Shown here piece by piece: positions 1-10,889 of a stretch of 64,000 bases of DNA. The position numbers and the translations under genes are program-made. The notes beneath the pieces were generated by a model. The model made no database searches. It was not told the DNA's origin and saw nothing but the letters and a program-made list of their open reading frames with translations. The DNA comes from Manduca sexta (Eukaryota; Arthropoda; Insecta; Lepidoptera; Sphingidae): the NCBI RefSeq assembly GCF_014839805.1, contig NC_051124.1, positions 6,634,001-6,698,000 on the forward strand, written 5' to 3'. Every line of letters begins with the position of its first letter. The first letter of the stretch is position 1.

Positions 1-1568
1 TCTCGAACACCAGTCTTTTTAAATATTTGTAAACATTGATAGTGTTAACGAACTCAACAATAAGTTAGTTGTTTTTCGTTTTCAAATCGTATTATAATGT
101 TAATATTCCGTAGAGTTGTAACTATAAAGGTCTTATTACTTTTAAATCGATATTTTATGAACTCCGAATATAAATTATGTATAATTAATATTCAGTTATG
201 TAGCTATAATAATATTAGTGCAAACTCAGCTGAACGTAACAAGGAAAGCTGTGCCGATCAACAAGGTCTCGAACCTACGATGACTATCACTTTTCTGTAT
301 CTAAAGTGGCCGTTAAACCGGTCTCGAGGCCTATGAATGCGAACTGAACAATCCTCTGGTGCACTGAGTACCTTATGCTTTGTATGGGCCATTGCGCGAT
401 CACGAATCGTCCTTTGGTGAATTTCTTGGTGGTTCTTGGGTGCTTGGAAGACTATGGCATTTTGTAAATTTCCGTAAACCCTACCTAACTATGAAAAAGC
501 TGAATACTAGTAGCTTAACGTCGAATCCCGTTATATACAAGAGTGTCAAGATCCTACAATACATTTTTTTTGAGATTTTTTGAGAAAAGATGTATTAGGC
601 ATACTTAGTGTCTAAGAGAATTTTTGCTGTTGCCAATAAATCTTCAAGTTATAAAAGTCTTGTTAATAAGTATTAGGCGTTTAATAATTACGAATCCAAC
701 ATTCGTTTATCCGTTCATATTTGAACATCTATATTGATTAATTAGTTTATGTTAATTCTGTTTAAAAAAAAAATATGCAGTTCGCATTAACTAGATAGAA
801 TAAAAAAGCGTAAACCGGTCAGGACTGATAGATGCAAGTTGATCGTTCATTCCGTTATGCAAATTTAGTGAAAGGACGTGGCGAACAATTAAATATTATA
901 TTTCGATGCATATGTGAAAGTGAATATTTATATCAACATCGAAAAGATATTGAGGGAAAGAAGAACAGAAATCTGAGCATATGTTCGTAAAATACATATA
1001 AAAATTATTATAAAACATACATAAATCAGTTCAGGCTTTTGCCCCTAGTTATAGAGAAGTTACACTATTGGCATCTTTTGATAGTTGACCATCGTCTAAT
1101 AGATGGATAGACCATATACTATCTCTCTATGTACTCATCACTATCTATCTATGTACTCACTTGTGTTTCTCGAAACGAAAAACTCATTCTAATTTCGACG
1201 ACTCGACTTAGAGATTTAATTTCACACCTTCATGTTTTCACAGCCTAAAAATAATGCCGCAATGAACCGACTAAAGCACGTTAATAAAATAAGCGAATTA
1301 AACATATACACGCACTTAAAAGTTTAATGACAAATAAATGTCATTAAAAAGTTTATTTCGTAGATAAATCATATTGTAATAATATGTAGTAGATATTAAA
1401 AAATTTATTATGAAATTATTAATTGTTTTGCTCCAATTTTCGATTGTTATTTTATGTCCGAAATAATTACATAACAGATCTGTTAGTTTTTCAAATTTGC
1501 TATTCGATGATAGAACACTTTTTAAAATTTGAATAAATATTTGTGGTTATTCAATAGACAAGTATATA
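1..1568. other. AT-rich non-coding stretch
   Basis: No gene is supported here. The short ORFs (for example 97-336 and 380-583) have AT-driven codon use, no splice context and no recognisable motif. The 200-330 segment has a weak B-box-like stretch (near 265-280), possibly an old SINE, but it is too degraded to call. Confidence 0.5.
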
Positions 1569-1570
1569 TA

Positions 1571-2161
1571 CAGTCGAATCTGTTTATAATGACATCGAAA
1601 GGAATTGACAAACACGTCATAATAAGCGGACGTCATACAAAGCGTTTTGTGAAAAAAATACATTTTTATGTAAATAGTATGCATGTATTTAAGTACTTTA
1701 ATAAAGAAACATAGTAACTTATAAAATAAAAATTGCACGTAATAAGTACATACCTATGTATGTATGTATGTACATAAAAGTTATATTTTTTAATGTAAGT
1801 AATCTGTAATTTTTGTCTGCTTTTGTTTTTATTTTATTGTAAAACAGTCTCTAATACTATTGTGTATAGAAGACATCGCTATGTCAATTACTCACTGAGA
1901 TTGAAAACAAAAACGAGCCACGTGCCGAACGTCGTCGGGAATCAAGGAACATTACTGAAGGCGTAAAGAATCATGTCGGTCATTATAACCGGACATAATT
2001 TATTAAAAGGGGTCACAATAAGCGACATGTCACTGTAAGGGAAGTCATTATATACGACTTTTTATAAAGAATCTTATATGAAAACCAAACTTCGTAGTGT
2101 AATTACGTCATAATAAGAGGTTGGTCAATATAGGCAGAGTCATAATAAACGGATTATACTG
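1571..2161. mobile_element. pogo-like non-autonomous DNA transposon (MITE)
   Basis: The left end reads CAGTCGAATCTGTTTATAAT; the reverse complement of the right end reads CAGTATAATCCGTTTATTAT. About 21 of the first 25 bases match. Both ends are flanked by TA (1569-1570 and 2162-2163), the target duplication expected of Tc1/mariner/pogo elements. The CAGTATAATYCG start resembles pogo-family termini. Inside, a motif close to GTCATAATAAGCGG recurs at about 1615, 1978, 2012, 2045, 2107 and 2139, like subterminal transposase-binding repeats. No transposase is encoded, so movement would depend on a pogo transposase elsewhere. Family assignment is by terminal similarity only. Confidence 0.72.
1755..1774. 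repeat. Short (ATGT)n microsatellite
   Basis: About four to five tandem copies of a tetranucleotide (tatg/gtat register) lie inside the pogo-like element. Confidence 0.7.
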
Positions 2162-2163
2162 TA

Positions 2164-5100
2164 TATTGGGTGCTAATTATAAAGTTAATTAGAGAGTTTT
2201 TGGATGTTATTGTAGAACGTAATTTAATTAATGATTGCATATGGATTTTTATAATAGAAATTAAAATGCGTGTTTATCTCAGGCGGTAAATGTGTCTTTC
2301 CGGGATTATGAATCGTTTCCCGTCATGATAACTTCAGTGTAAATCCCTCTGACACAATTAATATTTCCGTGTAATATAAACGTTCTCTAAATCATAAAAC
2401 AATGATTTTTAATTATGAACGTGTGAAATAATTATTTTTATGAATAAACTGTACGCATATCAATAAATTAAACGTTAACATATAAAAATGAACTACGTAT
2501 CCCATATTATTATTTTAGTTGGCTTTTACCCAACTTGAGGCATAGCGTGTGTGGCCGCTTACGTAATTTTGTCTTTGGCATCTTATTAAAGACCAATATA
2601 CCTACATCTAGAACTCTATGGAATATCGTTGTGGTATTTTTCTTAATATTATATTAGTTTTTAGTTTTTTTTATGTCCCCAACTCAAGACATTGTCAATA
2701 TAGCCATTCGGGTATATGTTTTTTTATATGTTCCGCGTCATCGTTAGGTACATTATTATGAACTCATCTTGACTTTTTTGTGAATCTAGAGTTTTATACA
2801 TTTATTTTATAAATAACTTTGCTGACTATAAGTGGTAATATTTTACTTTCTACAAAGGCAGTATGTAGAACAGCATAACATAACACTATACTAATAGAGT
2901 AGTCGATCGGAAAACAGTTTTGCACAAACATGACCCCAATTATTTGAAACAACGAAGTGTGTGACGAATGGAACGCGCTGAACTCTTTGTCACATTGCAT
3001 GTTTGAGAGGTTCAATGTTCTAAGAATATTCCATTTTACATGCATGATCGATAATAAGAAATTAATAAGGTGCCTAATAAAGAATGTGTTAAGGAATAAT
3101 TAATGATTAATGCATTATATTTACGACAAAATGTAATAATATATCACCAGCATGTTTATTTTTTAGCATAGTCTATTAGGTTATTTAATATCACTATTTC
3201 ATAACTTTAGTATAATAGATAGTAAAATTATTCATTGACAATCACACATAATGAAAACTTGCTTATATTAACGAATGTCTGTTTTTGTAGTGTACAAATA
3301 ACTTTATGTTCAACCGTGAATGAAATTAGTTGGCAGATCGGCAATAATGCATGGAATCGGTGGTGATTACATGAGTATCATAACGTTGTTTACCATTTCC
3401 ACGTATTGTGTTATAAATAAAAAGTGCAAACATGTTTTCTTAACAACATAAATGCGATAAAACCCTAAAATAAGTAGACTAATATACGCATTGTTTTTAA
3501 TGTCGTTGAGTCAATACCTAAAGTTTAACGTCACAATTCGTTTTGCCGACAGATTTCTCTCATTGTCAGTCACAGAGTTCCGTCTGACAAGCGGTGAACG
3601 GTTCACAATCAAGTAATGACTGTAAATACATTGTGTGCGACTTACCTTCACCCATAAAACGCCTTTGTCCCTCCACACTAACTTTAAGTGATGTAAAATT
3701 GTTGACAAAGGTTTTTTTTTTTTTCCTTATGCCTGGTGGTTAATCAATTAGCTGTTTAATCGAAAGGAACTCTTTGATGTTTATCAAAGTGTAGCATAGC
3801 TGTTGTGGACGAGTCAATGGTTTTCAGGGGCATTAGGATTACGCTTCTTTCTTGCATATGACAGGCATACACGTGTTAGAATATTTGTTCTATATTTAGC
3901 TTGCGAGGGGAATATAATATTTGTTCGGATTCTGATAACGATGATTGATGGCTCGGGATGCGATTTTCTGGTTCTGGTGGCATAACTGAAAGTAATTTTG
4001 TGGATTTCAAAATATTTAAAATTCTATTTTTATTTATTTATTTTAAATATGAAAATTGCAAAGATGATTTGATGATTGGTAGTGACTAGTGCATTAAAAT
4101 CAGGAATCAACACAGCGCTAAATCGATTTTGGGTAAATTTCGTGTCAAAATCATATTTTTATGTATTTTAAAGCTACATAATTATTTTTAATAAAATAAA
4201 ATAACAATTTCTCAAGTGCATTATTTGAAGCTCAAGTATTATAAATGGTATCTTTTTTTTCACTTTAAAATTCTCTTCTGTAAAGTCAACATTATCAAGT
4301 TGGCCTTATGTTAATAGCCGGTATCGAAATATTAAGAAGATTTATATGAATTTTGGAGCATACTTAGGCCATTATTAATACTAAGCTCAAGAATTACCCA
4401 CATGGCTGTTGTACATACAATAATGATCTCTACAACACACGTCTACATTAATTGTGAAAATTACACAAATTAATTTAATGCGATAAAAGCATTCTAGTCT
4501 GATTTCTAACGATTAACTTAAAATCTTGGAAATAATTGTGGTATTTAAAACGCCATCATCAATTAAAGAGTCAAAGATTATTTTGCCGTTAAAGTTTTCT
4601 GCCCCAGCCGCGATGAGTTCCTAGATAATAACCAGCGATTGTGTGAAAGTGTGAGAAATGTTATTATTGAGTCGCTCATGTAATCAACTGGGTAATAGCG
4701 CTCACTGATCGTATACAACCGCGCTATTAAACGATATTAAGAATAGACTTAAGCATCCCTGTGACGTCATCAACGATACAAACACAATGGATATTTCCAG
4801 CTGTTAGCGACGCGTTAGCTGATTAAAAAATTATGTCGTCCCAAACTGAAATAGAACGCTTTTGTATGTTGGAGAAAGTTGACACGGGCGTCTGGTACTC
4901 TCTTTCTGACACGATGAAAACCATGCGGCAGTTTTGGGTCACTCTCGTAATAGTCTGAATACCAAACAACAATAAATTAAGAATCACCGCAAATATTTAC
5001 GCAGAATGTTTCCTTGGCGACGTCATAAATTCGTTGTAAAGTGGCTCAGAAGCGTCTTGAAAAATGTCACATGAAAGATGTGTTAATTTCGCGGGGAAGG

Positions 5101-6843
5101 CAGTTATATAATTTCATGTTCAACCCATTTATTTATTACGGTCAGTGTTTACTTTGCATTTACGAAAATGTGTATTTTTGCAGCTTTGAAATAATCTCTG
5201 TTGCTTTATGCAACCACGCTATTTTCTGTTTGTTGTGACACAAGAGGTGCGCTGTTCACTTCAATGGAGTCGTTTTCGGTGTGTACGTGGGTTCAGATCC
5301 TTGAGAGTCAATGACATTTACTTTTACGACGTATATGTCTTAGAGATATTTTTGAAAGAGAATTAGCAAACCCTCACCGTATAGTCTTTCTTTTCTTGTA
5401 TATATTACGAAATTATTTTATATTTCACATAATATGTATTGGAGGCACATTTAGAAACATCTTACAACAGTTAATGTACAAGACGTAGCAAAGGATGGTA
5501 GATACAGTTATGCAATTAGCGCGGAGAATGGCGCAAATAGCCGTGTCCTTACGAGCAACGGGCCAATGCCTCACTTACTTTGAATTTAACCCAAATATCT
5601 ACTGTAATTACAGCTTTATTACGGAATAGAAATTATTCATCATCTTATTTATGTTTATTTATTTATCAATTCACTTACATTGACAGGTAAACTAAACATG
5701 TAAGCTATGTTAAGTAATGAACAATAACTTATGTTGATAATAGTTGTTAAGGTTGAATAGACTATAGTAGTAATTATGCCGAATACTTTTTTATACCACT
5801 ATGCAATAAGCTTTATTTAATTTGGGTGGTACACCAACCCAGCAAATTTATGTTATTGGGTAGAATTGATTTCTCAGTTGTCTTTTGCAGGAACGTGATG
5901 ATTGGAAATTCAATTGCTCTAGACATTATCACAATTTTATCATTAAAGAAATTATCAAGTTGTTGACATTAAGTGCCGTGTAGATACTACTTATAGTAGA
6001 TATCTTTCATTCTAATATGGGAATATTTATGCATCATTTCCAAAGTTATAATTCAATTGTGCTTTTCCAAAAGTGATGTATATTTCTTTATTAAATTGTA
6101 TGTTTAAGGCATATATATGTTAAACTAGTGACGAAACAGATTCAAGACTCAGGTGGGCTGACAGGAAAGTCAGAACCTGAAATGTGCAGTCAAACTAACA
6201 AACATGCTGCGTTAATGTGCATGTCCACACATTGTTAACGTATTACATACAATGCAGAGGAAAAAGTTTCTTCTGCTTCTTTGGTGGGATAAGTCCTATA
6301 CTCTTCACAAACTGCATTTATCGCCTACTGATCTGTCATGCCCTAATTGTCGTTTATCATGTATGCCGTACACTGTACTAAATTCAGCATATTGTTATTA
6401 ATAAAGATATTGATTAATACAGAATTATGTTCAGTACATCAGACTCAAAAAGATATAAAAACGAAAAGCACCCAGAATTAACAGTCGCATGTATACTGAA
6501 CAGTAAATAAAAAACTCGTCACACATAATCAGTTAAACCTCACGTCTAGTGGGAGACGCATACGTGCGATAAATTGTCTTCTTACCATTGCACAAATGTC
6601 ATGCACGTTGCTCATTTACGACATTGTTTCAACCAATTACAGATAGTATGGATTTTTATAGCACATCTAATTGCGATTCACCCATTTCCTTCTGAAGATA
6701 AAGTGCAATTGGTGTTTACCTTAGAAGTAGGATAAGAAAATCATGTAGTTAATGGTAAAGATGAACAATATCATTTTGAAAATGATGGATATGATTATGC
6801 CAGTATGAAAACAAGCCGCTCTTGGGTCTTATTAAAAAATATA
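2164..6843. other. Non-coding stretch, nothing recognised
   Basis: No exon, RNA gene or clear transposon was recognised. The ORFs at 2794-3045, 3511-3708, 3803-3985 and 5041-5238 look like chance ORFs: AT-rich codons, no domain. A poly-T run lies near 3711-3724. Confidence 0.45.
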
Positions 6844-6845
6844 TA

Positions 6846-6870
6846 CTTAGTCTGGCCATAAATACTGTTA
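6846..6870. repeat. Left terminal inverted repeat of the maT element
   Basis: Begins CTTAGTCTGGCCATAAATAC immediately after TA at 6844-6845. It pairs with 8130-8152. This end would be bound and cut by the encoded transposase. Confidence 0.88.
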
Positions 6871-6987
6871 CACTTAATTATAAAAAAATATTACATTTGA
6901 ATTTCGAATCTGTCATTTTTATACGATTGTTCATTGTGTTTTCTCATTTTGGCGCCAATACATTGTAAAATATTTTGCGATATTAAA

Positions 6988-8028
6988 ATGGTGTGGGGTG
7001 ATAAAGAGAACCGAATCGCTGTGATAGCATTACACAAAGTAGGTATGGAGCCAAATGCAATTTTTAAAACTCTCCATACACTTGGTATTAGTAAAATGTT
7101 TGTGTACCGGGCTATTAATAGGTACAATGAGACCTCCTCTGTTTGTGACAGAAAAGGATCTGGCCGTCCACGTAGTGTTCGTACGAAAAAGGTGGTCAAA
7201 GCAGTAAGGGAAAGAATTCGAAGAAATCCTGTCCGAAAGCAAAAGATTTTATCTCGGGAAATGAAGATAGCACCTAGAACCATGTCGCGTATTTTAAAAG
7301 ATGACTTAGGACTTGCAGCCTATAAGAGACGCACTGGCCATTTCTTAACTGATAATTTAAAGAAGAATAGGGTGGTAAAATCGAAACAACTACTGAAGCG
7401 GTACGCAAAGGGAGGTCACAGAAAAATTTTGTTTACGGATGAGAAAATTTTTACAATTGAGCAACATTTTAACAAACAAAATGACCGTATTTATGCTCAA
7501 AGCTCTAAGGAAGCTTCCCAATTAGTCGACAGAGTGCAACGTGGACATTATCCGACTTCAGTGATGGTTTGGTGGGGTGTTAGCTATGAAGGAGTGACTG
7601 AGCCATATTTTTGTGAAAAAGGTATCAAAACATCGGCACAAGTGTATCAAGATACCATTCTTGAGAAGGTAGTTAAGCCCCTTAACATCACCATGTTCAA
7701 TAACCAAGTATGGTCCTTCCAGCAAGACTCGGCGCCGGGTCATAAAGCTCGGTCCACGCAGTCTTGGTTGGAATCGAACGTTTCGGACTTCATCAGAGCT
7801 GAGGACTGGCCGTCGTCTAGTCCCGATCTTAATCCGCTGGATTATGATTTGTGGTCAGTTTTAGAGAGTACAGCTTGCTCTAAACGCCATGATAATTTGG
7901 AGTCCCTAAAACAATCTATACGATTGGCAGTGAAGAATTTTCCCATGGAAAGAGTGCGTGCTTCTATTGATAACTGGCCTCATCGTTTAAAGGACTGTAT
8001 TGCAGCCAATGGAGACCACTTCGAATAA
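6988..8028 (+). CDS. maT-family mariner transposase, intact
   Basis: A 346-aa DDD transposase that would cut and paste the element carrying it. The N-terminal half has two helix-turn-helix regions (about residues 18-46 and 86-110) joined by a GRPR linker (residues 59-62), the DNA-binding arrangement of Tc1/mariner proteins. The catalytic triad is visible: D151 in LFTDEK, D247 in QQDSAPGH, and D285 in SPDLNPLDYDLW. Thirty-seven residues separate the second and third aspartates, which defines the DD37D (maT) group rather than DD34D mariner or DD34E Tc1. No stop or frameshift interrupts it. The reading frame opens further upstream at 6934, but the ATG at 6988, followed by VWGDKENR, gives the usual maT length and is preferred. 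No intron or host-gene fusion is apparent. Confidence 0.95.
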   Translation: MVWGDKENRIAVIALHKVGMEPNAIFKTLHTLGISKMFVYRAINRYNETSSVCDRKGSGRPRSVRTKKVVKAVRERIRRNPVRKQKILSREMKIAPRTMSRILKDDLGLAAYKRRTGHFLTDNLKKNRVVKSKQLLKRYAKGGHRKILFTDEKIFTIEQHFNKQNDRIYAQSSKEASQLVDRVQRGHYPTSVMVWWGVSYEGVTEPYFCEKGIKTSAQVYQDTILEKVVKPLNITMFNNQVWSFQQDSAPGHKARSTQSWLESNVSDFIRAEDWPSSSPDLNPLDYDLWSVLESTACSKRHDNLESLKQSIRLAVKNFPMERVRASIDNWPHRLKDCIAANGDHFE

Positions 8029-8129
8029 GCTTTTTATATTTTTAATTGTTTTATATTTATGTATTAAACTGACACACTGTAAAAGTAATAAATGTTATTT
8101 GCAGTTAACAATTTTCTTTTTTCTTTATT

Positions 8130-8152
8130 ACAATATTTATGGCAAGACTAGG
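8130..8152. repeat. Right terminal inverted repeat of the maT element
   Basis: Reverse complement of the left end with about three mismatches, ending at 8152 and followed by TA at 8153-8154. Confidence 0.88.
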
Positions 8153-8546
8153 TATTGTTAATATATTGTTCATGCATCCTTTTCTACGTTGTAGGATATT
8201 CATTAGGGTGGCCCTTTTTCACACTGTCATTGTTTCAGTGTTGCGTATTATAAATCTATATTTTATACAGACAGTTTGCGTCCACGCGCGCCTTTTTTGC
8301 TTCGTTTACTGGGTACCGGAACAAAACAGGAATGTGTTAATATTCAATATTCATACACGTCGAATTGTTAAAGTATCATCCGCTTCTCTTTGTTTTGACG
8401 CAATATACACGCAAATTATGCGCAAAGTTTATTTTAAGTTGATAAAATAATTGTTGTAAACATCTTTATATTTATTATCGAATAAATGTAATTTCATTAT
8501 TGATTATGTAACAAGCTCGTGTTAATGCCCGTAACGGAGACAAAAA

Positions 8547-8640
8547 AAACGAAATTGGTTCAGTAGTTTTTGAGTTTGTCCATTACAAACAACCATACAA
8601 AAAATCAGATCTTTTCTCTTTATATTAGAATATACATATA
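8547..8640 (-). mobile_element. Fragment of Helitron-like repeat
   Basis: The 'attggttcagtagttttt...' segment followed by a 'catacaaa' run and 'tttatatta' matches the far end of the Helitron-like copies near 14.4 and 33.5 kb. No hairpin or CTAG terminus is present, so this is a truncated relic. Confidence 0.45.
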
Positions 8641-8675
8641 AGATAGTTTACACTTTGTTATATTGATTAAACCTA

Positions 8676-8775
8676 TTATAGCCTAGCGGGATGAGGATTG
8701 CAACATTGAGCCGCAGGTCGCGGGTTTTATCACGCCTCTAGGGCATGCACCTCTGGCATTTCGAATTTACTACTG
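8676..8775 (+). mobile_element. tRNA-derived SINE fragment (second type)
   Basis: A tRNA-like head (tagcctagcgg...) is followed by a decayed B box in 'ggtcgcgggttttatcacgcc', then 'gggcatgcacctctggcattt', a sequence style common after the B box in lepidopteran SINEs. It differs from the SINE family at 21.9, 30.3 and 39.8 kb. Confidence 0.5.
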
Positions 8776-9224
8776 TAATATTTTTGTTGTTTTAATTTCA
8801 ATAGCGAATATCAAGATGAAACCGCTTTGCATAAAAAAATCGACGTTTTTAAAGGCATATACTTATTATGCGAATTGCGAAGTATGTATGGTCAATCCAA
8901 TTTTATAGACCAGTACCCATTATCATAAGTCTAGTAATCTTTTATAATAAGTAAGTGTAAGTTAACGTCTTTGCTAGAACGTCTTATCACATAACCTAAT
9001 AATAAATTAATATGAACGAACTACGACCGTAAAATGTATCATAAGCTGAAACATGCAACATATTTTTATGTCAAACTCAGGGTACACGTGTCTTTGTTTT
9101 GGAGATAGCATGAGTCATATTAGATGATTATGACACGTAATGTTTACAATTTTCCCTCGTTGTGATAGTCAACTATGTATTTAGCAAATTTGCTCATACT
9201 TGCAATTTACACTCACGCTCACGG

Positions 9225-9433
9225 TAATCGTCGATGGTATCAGAAGACCAACTAGTGCAACTGGTTTCCATATCTGTCCTATGATGTGATAGGGAGCAAG
9301 TCCGAAATGGATTTTTTTGCTATAATGGGCCCAAAATCCAGGCTCAAGACGGATGAAGAGCAGAAAAACTCCAATATCACTTTATTCGACCCAGAAGTCA
9401 TACTCGAGACCTCAACACAATAGTCGTACTGTA
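9225..9433 (-). mobile_element. Diverged tRNA-derived SINE copy
   Basis: Matches the antisense SINE at 39783-40035 through shared blocks: 'tgatgtgatagg', 'agaaaaactccaatatcact' and 'cgacccagaagtcatactcgag'. The 5' head with the A box is missing or decayed, and an AT-rich run follows at 9434-9510. Confidence 0.6.
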
Positions 9434-9535
9434 AATATAATAATTATAATAATAGTGTAATTATAATAATATAATATATACTACCAACGAATATTAACAC
9501 TATATTATATACTGTCGACTGAGTATGAGTCTTTT

Positions 9536-9705
9536 CTAGTACGGAGAGGGTTTAAAGCCCTAGTCTATCACGCTGGCCTTGTGCGGGTCGATGGACTTCA
9601 CATACCTTCGATATTAATTTCGGTAAATTTTCAGCTATGTAGGTTTCCTCACGATGTTTTCCTGCATTGAGTCAGTACTTATAACTTAATACAATCTATC
9701 AGTAA
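9536..9705. repeat. Lepidopteran interspersed repeat
   Basis: Contains 'tatcacgctggccttgtgcg', 'atggacttcacatacctt' and 'aggtttcctcacgatgtttt', a block I recognise as recurring in many moth genomes. Its class is not evident from this copy. Confidence 0.5.
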
Positions 9706-10044
9706 ATGCACTCAATAAACCTAACTCATTCTAAGCACTGAACAGATCTTTGTAAGTCAAAACAATAATAATGAATAGGAGATATAGAATCAAGTGCAAC
9801 GAAACTGGTATATGTTACGTGATATAACCCGATATCCGTAGGCGTGTTTCGCTGACCTTAGGTCTATACTCTGTTAGTATCAGGTGTCGATATGTCTACT
9901 CTGTATACGAGATACCGTGACGTACTTTTTATAAAAAAGACGCTGCGCGAGCCAATTGTTTCGACGGTTAATTGAGATTCTTTGCAATATTAACACAAAT
10001 GTTTTATTATAGATTAACTTACTTTAGACTTATCTGACATTCTT

Positions 10045-10205
10045 AGTAAAGACCAGGTCAAAATTACCCTGAACCGGCGAGAATGTTTGAAAAGATTGAT
10101 GAAGATGGAGAAAGCGAGTGAAGTGTGCCAGAATCGTGCAAAGTGGGAATCCATAGTTTCTGCTTACCCTGTGGGGTAGAGGCAGGATACTATGTATGTA
10201 GACTT
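10045..10205 (+). mobile_element. LINE 3' end with C-terminal codons of a reverse transcriptase ORF
   Basis: From 10051 an open frame reads DQVKITLNRRECLKRLMKME, continues through NRAKWESIVSAYPVG and stops at about 10180. The sequence then ends in a short 'tatgtatgtag' tail. The N-R-x-x-W motif near the stop and the truncated length fit a 5'-truncated endonuclease/reverse-transcriptase LINE of the RTE-like type common in Lepidoptera. It is a dead fragment. Confidence 0.6.
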
Positions 10206-10754
10206 AAAATAAAACACATCCATGTTAAAATCACCACAAAATGACCAAAACTTATTAATTAAGATTATTTGAATTACGTTGAAGTACATACACGTTTATT
10301 ATGTTTCAAAATATAAATATCTTTGTTAGACAGTAACAAAGTTGCAAAAACAAAGACACGCTGAATTAGAAACATATTATACGCAGAGATACTGTGGTAA
10401 TATTACTTCATGTCAATTATGTTTAAATTACTCTAACTAAAATATTAAATTTTAAAGAAATCCTCACAGTAAATATCAAAATAATAGCGTGGTATCGAAT
10501 ACATTTGCAAAGTTCTCGATTGCGACCATGGACTAACTCACGTAATAGTAACTTGACACCGTAAAATAATTTAAAGTTATTTATTTATCTAGTATTAACA
10601 GATGTTGTGTAAGAGTAATGATAAAGGCATGCATATTTTATTGACTTATATGGAAATCTATACTTAATATATTCACCTTCGTTGGCAGAATCTACGAGCA
10701 GGTCTTACTTTAAGTCTAATAATTTCATAAATGTAAAATTATGCCGATGTTTGG

Positions 10755-10885
10755 CTTTTAGTTAATAGTAAACGGATAAAACTATTAAGCCGATTTGGAT
10801 GAAATTTGGCATAAAGATAGTCGACAACCTGGATTACCAATGCTATTTATGCTTAAAAGACAAAGTAGGAGACATAATAACGAAT
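10755..10885 (+). mobile_element. Fragment of Helitron-like repeat
   Basis: 'aagccgatttggatgaaatt' followed by 'tggcataaagatagtcgacaa' corresponds to the 'gatcgggctgaaatttggca' part of the large copy at 18.2 kb. Neither end is preserved. Confidence 0.45.
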
Positions 10886-10889
10886 ACCT

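Larger units (their letters stand above)
6846..8152 (+). mobile_element. Complete maT-type (DD37D) mariner transposon
   Basis: This is a 1.3-kb element, the usual mariner length, bounded by inverted ends. The left end starts CTTAGTCTGGCCATAAATAC at 6846. The reverse complement of the right end starts CCTAGTCTTGCCATAAATAT at 8152. There are about three mismatches over the first 22 bases. TA dinucleotides flank both sides (6844-6845 and 8153-8154), fitting TA target-site duplication. One long uninterrupted transposase ORF fills most of the element. Both ends and the ORF survive, so this copy is structurally complete and probably young. Whether it is active cannot be judged from one copy. Confidence 0.93.
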
